A DNA stretch of 35,865 nucleotides from an uncultured Selenomonadales bacterium (lineage in GTDB: Bacteria; Bacillota; Negativicutes; Selenomonadales; Selenomonadaceae), in the NCBI GenBank assembly GCA_946406415.1, contig CAMJKR010000002.1, forward strand, positions 1 through 35,865, in the 5' to 3' direction. A program made the position numbers and the translations under genes. Position 1 is the first letter of the stretch. Each line of letters begins with the position of its first letter. Below, piece after piece: positions 14,401 through 23,400 of the stretch. The notes below the pieces were generated by a model, which ran no database searches, was not told where the DNA came from, and was given only the letters and a program-made list of their open reading frames with translations.

Positions 14401-17400
14401 GGTCGAGGTTGTCCGTGAGCTTGAACTTCAAACCTGCGCAATCGTGCCCCTCGTTGACGTAAGTCGCAAGACTCTGCAAATCGTTTACGTTGTTAATAAG
14501 GTAAGTGCCCGTTTCCAAGTCTAAACTCATTGTGCCGATTTTCGGAGTGTCCTCAATTACTATCTCCGAATTGCTCAGCGTAAGGGTATAGCTTGAAGTC
14601 GCGCTGTTATAAGTCGCTATGTTGTTGCCCGACTTAAACATCTTGCCGGTCATATCATTTGTTGTCGTGAGCGTCAACGTCGCGTCGGGCTTATAGTAAG
14701 TCTTGCCGCCGATTGTCTTTTTGTTGGCATCGTCTGTAGTAATCGTGACGCCTTCGGGAACGTTGAGAGCGCAATATTTCGTCGCGCCGCTGTTATCGGA
14801 TGCGTCCGAGCAAAAAGCGTTGTCGCCGGTGGTGCCGTCGCTAAAGCCGACGACTGCTCCGACATACTGATTGCCGCTGACTGCAACATCGGCGAAACTG
14901 TTCTTAACGGTGCCGCCGTTGTTGCCGGCAATGCCGCCGACATACCGATTGCCGTTGATTGTGCCTTCAACAAAGCAATTATCAATCGTGCCGCTGTTTT
15001 CGCCGACAATGCCGCCGACATACCTGTTGCCGTTGCCGTTGATGTTTACATTTGTCAACGTCAAATTCTTAATCGTGCCTTCGTTTATGGTGAATAAACC
15101 GCTACCCTGAGGGTGACCGCTCGTTTTGAGGTTGCTAATCGTGTGACCGTTGCCGTCAAACGTGCCTTTGAAATACTTCCAAGCTGATGTGCCGATTGGC
15201 GTCCAGTTGTCTATGCCGCTTAAGTCGAGGTCCGTCGTCAATCTTACTATCTTGCCTTTGTAGACTTTGCCGTTGTTTACTTGGTTGCGGAAGTTTATAA
15301 AGTCGTCGAGGCTGTTAATGTTTATGACGTTTTCGGCGTTGGCAATCTCGTCTTCAACGGTTGGAGCGTCCCCGACAACAAGCGAATCGTTATCGGTGCT
15401 GTTGAAATCGTTCGGGAAAGTGTAAGTCAACGAGCTTGAGACCGTGCCCAAAACCGTGTTGCCAATCTTGAGGACTTTACCCTCGTTCGCCGCGACGAAA
15501 TCATCATCGAGGTTGATAGTAATCGCCGAGTCGGTGTTGTAGTAAAGTCTCTTGTCAAAGATGACAGCCTCTCCGCCGGTGACTTTGATATTAAGGTCGC
15601 CGATTGAAACGTATTTGGTTAAGCGCGTGCCGCCCGTCGAGAAAAAGCCTCGCGGCGGTGAATAACGAAGAACATAGAGGTTATTGATGAAACTGCCGCC
15701 CGCCGTCGCCGCAAAGCCGCCGAGATTTTCAGTATGGATACCCGTCATTATCGAGACGCAATCTTTAATCGTGCCCGTGTTGAGATTGACGAAGCCGCCG
15801 CACTTGCCTTGAACCGTGCAGTTATCAATCGTGCCGAAGTTGCGCCCGACGAACAAGCCGCCGTCCGTCCAGATATTATTTTCGTTGGCGGTGCCCGTGA
15901 CGTTCAAATCTTTGACAAAGCCGCCCGCGCCGATTGTGCCGAATAAGCCGACGCCGATAACGCCTCTGTAGTTGTTGGCGATACTGCTGAGACTTTCGCC
16001 GCCGGTTACCTCTAAACCGTCTTTAAGCGGAACGTTTTGGATTGTGTAGCCTTGCCCGTCGAAGGTGCCCGCGAACTCCGGAGACGATACGTTTCCTGCA
16101 TTCTCTTTTTGCGCTATCGGTACCCAATAATCGGTTACGCCGCTCAAGTCGATGTCGTTCATGAGTTTGAACGTCAAGCCCTTGCAGTTGTGCCAGCTGT
16201 TGACATATTCGGCGAGGGTTTGCAAGTCTTGGACGCTTTGAATCTTGAAGTAACCGCCCGCCGCGTCGTAGGCGAGATAGTGCATGTAGACGCCGCCTTT
16301 ATCCGCGTCGTATATGGCAGTTCCGATTTTAAATTGGGCGTCGAAGGAAATATTTGCGCTTTTCGTCAAAGTGAGCGTATAGGTGCCGTCGTCATTCTTG
16401 GCAAGCTCGTTGCCGCCCGCGCTGAGCGTCAAAGTTTCGGGAGAATAATTGAATTCGTCGCCGATTGTGAGCTTTAACTTCGAGCCGGGCTTGTAATAAG
16501 TCGTGCCGCCGACGCTTATTGTTTCGCCGCTTAAAAGTTCAGTCGTAATGCCTTCGGGAAGATTTGAAACCAAGCAAATTTCGTCGCCCTGAATCGTGCC
16601 GAGTGCGCGAGTGTAGCAGCTGTTTTCGATATTGCAGACGCCGTTGCCGTTCGCGAAAGTCGCCGCGTTCTCAACGGTTGATGAAGTGTTCGGAGCAAAG
16701 ACGCCGTCGCTTATCGTGAGCGTGCCCTTGTTGTCGCCGACAAAGCCGCCGAGCTGTTCGATATTGCCGCTAAGCAAGCCCGTAAATTTGCTGTTGGAAA
16801 TGTTGAGCGTTCCGTTGTTGACGGCGACGAGACCGCCGACAGTGCCCGTGCCGCTCCTTATGGCGACATCAGCAACGCAGTTATCAATCGTGCAGGTGCC
16901 AAAGCTCTGCGACACGATACCCGCCGCGTTGTTGGTGTTGCCGACGTAGAAATCGCCGCTTACCGTCAAGTCTTTAATCGTGGCGTCCTCAATGAACTTG
17001 AACGGCGACATGTTATCAATCGTGGCGGCGAATTTGTATAGATTGAGCGTGTGACCGTTGCCGTCGAACTCGCCTTTGAAGTGGCAATTCTCTGCGCCGA
17101 TATTGTAGCCCGCTCTTATCTCAACGTCGTCCGTCAGCTTGAACTTGTAGCCCTTGCAGTCGTGAGTTCGCGAGTAAGCCACAAGCTCATAAAAACCTGC
17201 AGTGTTGTTTATCTCGTAACAGCCCGTCGCGGCGTTATAGTTTATGTTGTTGAAAGAATCGTAGCCGTAAAGCTTGAGATCGGTGTTGCCGTCAATCGTC
17301 AAGGATATGTTGGTGCCCTTCTCGTAAAAATTATCGCCGTAACGCAGATAAGTCGGAGTGTTCGCCACGCCGTTATAAGTTTTGGTTACGTCGAGCGTGA

Positions 17401-20400
17401 TTGTCGTGCCGGGCTTGTAGTAGTTGGTGCCGTTAAACGTGCGGCGGTCACTCGGCGGAGCGTCTGCCGATATTTCTATGCCGTCGTCCAAGTTCAGCTT
17501 GTAAAGACGTGTCGCGCCCGTGTTGTCGCCGGTCTCCGAACAATATTCATTGCCGCTGACTGTGCCGCTGTTGTTGCCAACGACCGCGCCGACATAACTA
17601 CTGCCGCTGACTGTGACATCGGCGAAACTTTCCTTAATCGTGCTATTGATGTTTTTGCCGACAATGCCGCCGACAGAATTAAAGCCGCTGAGTTCGCCGC
17701 TGACCGCGCAGTTATCAATCGTGCCATTGTCGTTATAGCCCGCGATGCCGCCGACAAAGTAATCGCCGCTGATATTGACATCAATCAGCGAGACGTTTTT
17801 AATCGTGCCGCTGTTGTAGCCGAACAAGCCTACTCGATAATCTTTACCCGTTACCTTGAGGTTACTGATACTGTAGCCTTGCCCGTCGAACGTGCCCTTG
17901 AACATTTTACCGTTGCTTTTGCCGATGGGCGTCCAGTTCGCTATTCCGCTCAAATCTATGTCGGTTGTCTGTCTGAACTTCAAACCCGCGCAGTTGTGCC
18001 CGCTGTTGACGTAATCGCGGAAGGTTTGCAGGTCTTCAACACTTTTTATCAGATAGTAGCCGTTTTCGAGCGTCAAGCCGGCAATTTCCGAAGCGTTGGC
18101 AAGCGTAACCTGCGCGGAGCCGTTGAAAACAAAATTATACGTGCCGTCATCGTTTCGGGTTAAAGTACTGCCTTCGCCCGCAACCAATTTGTAGCCGTCC
18201 GCAACTTCGCCGTCAAGTTCAAAGGTCGTGCCCTGCTTGTAATAAGTTTTTCCGTCGAAAGTGAGCTTGGTGCCGCTTACATAGTTCGCCGTGATTCCTT
18301 CGGGCAAAGTCAATTCGTCTTCGCTGAAGATTTTTTCGCCCTGAGCCGTGCCGAGTTGCGTCGCGTAGTAAGTCGTGCCGTTTATCGTGACGTTATCGCC
18401 GTTGGCAAAGGTGGCGCGAGTAGCATTGCCGTTGATGTCGAGACCGAAGGGAATAAATACGCCGTCCGTTATCGTGAGCGCGCCCGTATTTTCTCCGACA
18501 AAGCCGCCAACCTGCGCGGCGTCTCCGCTCTCAACGTAGCCGCTGAATTTACTGCCCGTTATCGTGAGGTTGCCGCTGTTCTTGCCGACAAGTCCGCCGA
18601 ACGAATCAGTCGAGGTGTTTTTGAGCCGTGCGCTGACCGTGATATTGCGGAGCGTCGTGTTGCCTGTGGTTTCTTTCGCCAAGCCCGCCCCGTCGACGCT
18701 TGAATAACCGTAAGCACTGGCATTGGCGATTTCGAGGTTGCTGATTGTGGCGTTGTTGAGCGTCCCGAACGTTATACTGCCGTTAATGAGTTTGTAGCCC
18801 TTGCCGTCGATTGTGCCCGCGAAGTTGTTCAACGTGCCGCGTGTCGAGATGTCGCGAGTAAATTCAAACGTCGTGCCCGCGCAGTTGTGAGGGTTGCCTG
18901 CCCATTTGCCCGTGCCGTTCACGAAGTCGCAGAGGAGTTGCCAATCGTAGGAAGTCGAGAGCTTGTAATATTGAACATAGCCGTTGCTGTCTTTGACGTA
19001 ACTCAAGCCCGCAATCCAATCCGTGCCGTCAATCGTAATGCCCGTGCCTTTTTCGTCCAGCGTGAAGGAATAATCGTTGCCGCTGATGAGAGTTGCATTT
19101 TTTAAGCCGCTGACTTTGGCATAATTGGCGAGCAAGTCCGCGTTGGTCTTGTCGAGCGTCAAAGTGAACGTCGCGCCGGGCGTGTAGTAAGTTTTGGAGC
19201 CGACAGTTTTAACGTTGCCGCCGCCGGTATATTTTGCCGTGACACCTGCGGGCAAGTCGAGCGAATAATATTTTGTCGCGCCCGTTTTGTCGTTGACTCT
19301 GACTTTGGAAGTAATATATCCGTTGTCGCTGTAGGTGCCGCCGCTCTTTCTGCCGACGATTACGCCGAATTTGTTGAGTGTGCCGCTTACTGTGACATCG
19401 GCAAAGCTGTCCTTAATCGTGCCGCCGCTGTTGTAGCCCGCAATACCGCCGACATACTGACCGCCTTTGATTGTTCCTTCAACTGTGCAATTATCAATCG
19501 TTCCGTTGAGGTTGTAGCCCGCAATGCCGCCGACTTCGTTCCCGCCATTGACGTTGGCATTTATCAGCGTGATATTTTGAATCGTGCCGCTCACGTTGTA
19601 GCCGAACAAACCGCAAGGCTCTTCGTTGCTGTTTATTTTGAGGTTGCTGATTGTGTGCCCGTCGCCGTTAAACGTGCCTCGAAAACTTCTGCCGTTTTTA
19701 GCTATCGGCGTCCAGTTATCAAATTTTTTAAGGTTGAGGTCTTTTGTGAGCTTGAAAGTGTAGCCTTGACAATCGTGAAAGTCGTTGACGTAATCGCGGA
19801 AGGCAAGCAAATCGTCTTCGGAGTTGATTAGATAAGTGTTTGTCTCTTTATCAAAGCCGAGCGAGCCGATTTTCGGGAAACCGACGAACTCAACCTTATC
19901 CGAATCGCCGAGCACGAGATTATAGACGCCTTCGCCTGTGCGGGTGGCGGAAGTGTTCCCTGCCTTGAACGTGTAGCCGCTGAAGTTACTGCCGTAGCCG
20001 TCGGTTGCCGTGAGCGTGAACGTCGCGCCGGGCTTGTAATAAGTTTTTTCGCCGATAGTTATAGTCTCGCCGCTAACGTAAGTAGCCGTGACACCTTCGG
20101 GCAAGTTCAATTCGGCAAAGATTTGTTCGCCCTGAAGAGTGCCGAGCGTCTTTGTGCAGAAAGAATCGGTGATGTTGTTGCTGTTGCGTGCAAAGGACGC
20201 GGATTGATTTGTATTAACGTCAATCTGCGCGGGCGCGAATAAACTTCCGGTAATTTCGGTTTTGGCAAGATTTGTACCGACGAATCCACTCCAACCGTAT
20301 GTATTTTGTCCGATAAACGAGCCGTCAAAGGTGCTGTCTTTTATCGTAAGCTTGCCGCCCATAACCGCACTGACAAAGCCGCCGTTAGCTGAGCCGCCGT

Positions 20401-23400
20401 TATAGGTGCTGTTAATCGTTACGGAGCTTGTGCAGTTGTCAATCGTCGTGTTGCCGTAGCTGTAACCGATTAAACCCGCCGTGCTGTAATTTGACGTTTT
20501 AATCGTGCCTGCGACAGTGAGTTTGCTGATATTTGCGCCGTCAACGTAATTAAACAGTGCGCACAAAACGTTATCGGTTTCGTAGCTGACAGTGATTTTT
20601 TTGTTGTTGCCGTCGAGAGTGCCCGCGAACTTACTGTTCATCGTGCCGATATGGAAGGTGACGCCGCTGATATTGTCGCCGAGTTTGAACTTGTAGCCCG
20701 CGCAGGTGTTGCCCGCCTCCACAAAATCAGCCAAAGCTTGAAGGTCGTTTTTGTCGGCAATGGTGTAAGTGTTCGTCGTGCCGTCGAAGGCAAGCGAGCC
20801 GATTTTTGCGTAGCCGTCAAGTTCCAACGCCGCGCCGCCGATTGTGTAGTTAAACGTGCCGTCGTCGTTTGCGGTCAAGCCTTTAAAGCCCGTGATTTTC
20901 TCAAAAGTGTCGTTGCTTGCAATGTTGAGCGTGAGTTTGACGGTTGAATCGGGCTTGTAGTAGTCGGTGCCGTCGACCGTGACTTTATAAGCCGCGTTTT
21001 CTGGCGTCGCCGTGATACCTGTCGGCAATGTGAGCCATTTAATCGCGCCCGTGTTGTCGCCGACGTTCGAGGCATATTCGTTGCCGCTGTATTTGCTGAA
21101 AACGGTGTAGCCGACAAGTGCGCCGACGTTTTCATTGCCGCCGCTGATGTTTGTTGCGGCAAAGGAATTTTTAACGATGCCGTAGTTATAACCGACAAGT
21201 CCACCGACCGCTTGATTGCCGCTGATTGTGCCGCTCACCGCGCAGTTTTCTATCGTGCCGTAGTTGTAGCTGACAATGCCGCCGATATTCCAATAGCCGC
21301 TAATATTGGCATTAACCAGCGAGACATTTTTAATCGTGCCGTAGCTTTTGCCAAACAAGCCTTGTTGATCGCCGCCGTTCGTTATGATGAGGTTGTTTAT
21401 CGTGTGGTTGCCGCCGTCGAACGTGCCTTTGAAATATTTATTTCCATTGCCGATTGGCGTCCAGTTGTCTATGCTGTCGAGGTTAAGGTCTTCCGTGAGC
21501 TTGAAAGTTAAACCCGCGCAGTTGTGCCCCGCGTTGACATAATCGCGGAACTCAGTCAGTTGCTCCTTCGTGGCGATTGTGTAGGAGTTATCGCTTGTGT
21601 CGAAACCGAGCGAGCCGATTTTTGCGTAGCAATCCAATTCCAAGCGCGTGCCGATTGTGTAATTAAACGTGCCGTCGGAGTTTTTGGTCAAGCCCTTTAT
21701 GCCCGTGATATACGCAAATTCGTCGTTGCTTGTTTCGGTGAGCGTGAGCTTAAAGGTTGCGTCTTTCTTGTAGTAAGTCGTGCCGCCTAAAGTTACCGCG
21801 TCGCCGCTTACAAGTTCAGCCGTGACACCTTCGGGCAAGTTGAGCGCAAAAACTTGTTCGCCCTGAACAGGTTTAAGTCCGATATTATCTCTGAAATAAG
21901 AATCGGTGATGTTGCCGCCGTTGCAGGCGAAGTTCGCGGAGTTGTTTGTGGTTAAACTAAAACCTTTCGGCGCGAATAAACCGCCGCTAATTTCGGTGTC
22001 GCCACCGTTCCAACCGACGAACCCGCCCCAATGTGAAGTTTTTTGTCCGATAAACTTTCCGTTAAAGGTGCCGTTGCTGATTGTGAGCTTGCCGCCGTCA
22101 ACCGAACCGACAAAGCCGCCGTGATTGCCCGCGCCGTTAATGGAGCTGTTAATCGTGACGGAGCTTGTGCAGTCGTCAATCGTCGTGTTGCCGTAGCTGT
22201 GACTGATTAAACCTGCCGCAAATTTCTCGGACGTGTTAATCGTGCCCGCGACAGTGAGCTTGCTGAAAGTTGCGCCGTCAACGTAATTGAACAATGCGCC
22301 GCCGTCGTCGTAAGCAACGGTTATCGTCTTGTCGTCGCCGTCGAGAGTGCCCGCGAACTTTGAATCAGCCGTGCCGATATGGAAGTTGACGCCTTCGATA
22401 TTGCCGCCGAGTTTGAACTTGTAGCCCGCGCAGGTGTTGCCCGCCTCGACAAAATCAGCCAGAGCCTTAAGGTCGGTTGCGTTGTTAATGGTGTAAGTGT
22501 CCGTGCCGTCGAAGGCAAGCGAGCCGATTTTGGGAAAGCCCTCAAATTCAAGCGTCGTGCCGATTGCGTAGTTAAACGTGTCGTCGGAATTTTTGCTTGC
22601 GCCCTTAATGCCCGTGATTTTATGCCAGTTGTCGTTGGATGTCGTGTTGAGCGTGAGCTTAAAGCTTGCGCCTTCCTTGTAATAAGTTTTGTCGCCGATT
22701 GTGACGGTTTCGCCGCTCGAAAAAGTGGCAGTAACTTCTGCGGGCGCGTCGAAGTCATAAACGCGGGTATTGTTTTTGGTTGCTCTTGAGTTATCCCAAC
22801 CGATCGCGTTTGCATTGCTGTGAAAGGTGTTGTCGCTTACAAGCGTTAAGGTTGAGGTATTATAGCCGACAACGCCGCCGACGTCTCCATTGCCGTTGAC
22901 TTGTGCGTCGACCGTGCAGCCGGTGACGTAACCTTTGTTGTTGCCGACAATGCCGCCGACAGATTGATAACCGCTGATATTGCCCGTGACTGTGCAGCCG
23001 CTGACTGTGCCTTTGTTCGTGCCGACAAGCCCGCCGATATTATTTGCGTCGCGTTTCGTGATGTCGACGTTGAGGAGCGTGACATTTTTAATCGTGCCGC
23101 TGTTGTAGGCGAACAAGCCTTGACACCAATCTCTGCGATTGATTTTCATGCCGCTGATTGTGTATTCGGAGTTGTTGCCGTCGAAGGTGCCCGCGAAGGA
23201 ATTATATTGGTCGCCAATGGGTTGCCAGTTCGCGACGCTGCTCAAGTCGATGTTCGCCGTGACAATGAAATATTTGCCGTAGTAGTTGTTGCCGCCGTTT
23301 ACGTCGTTTGCGAGCTGCTGCAGGTCTTCGACGCTTGCAATTTGGTAGGGATTCGTCTGCGAGCCGTCGCCGCCGCCAAACGCGCTGTCGAACCTCTGCA

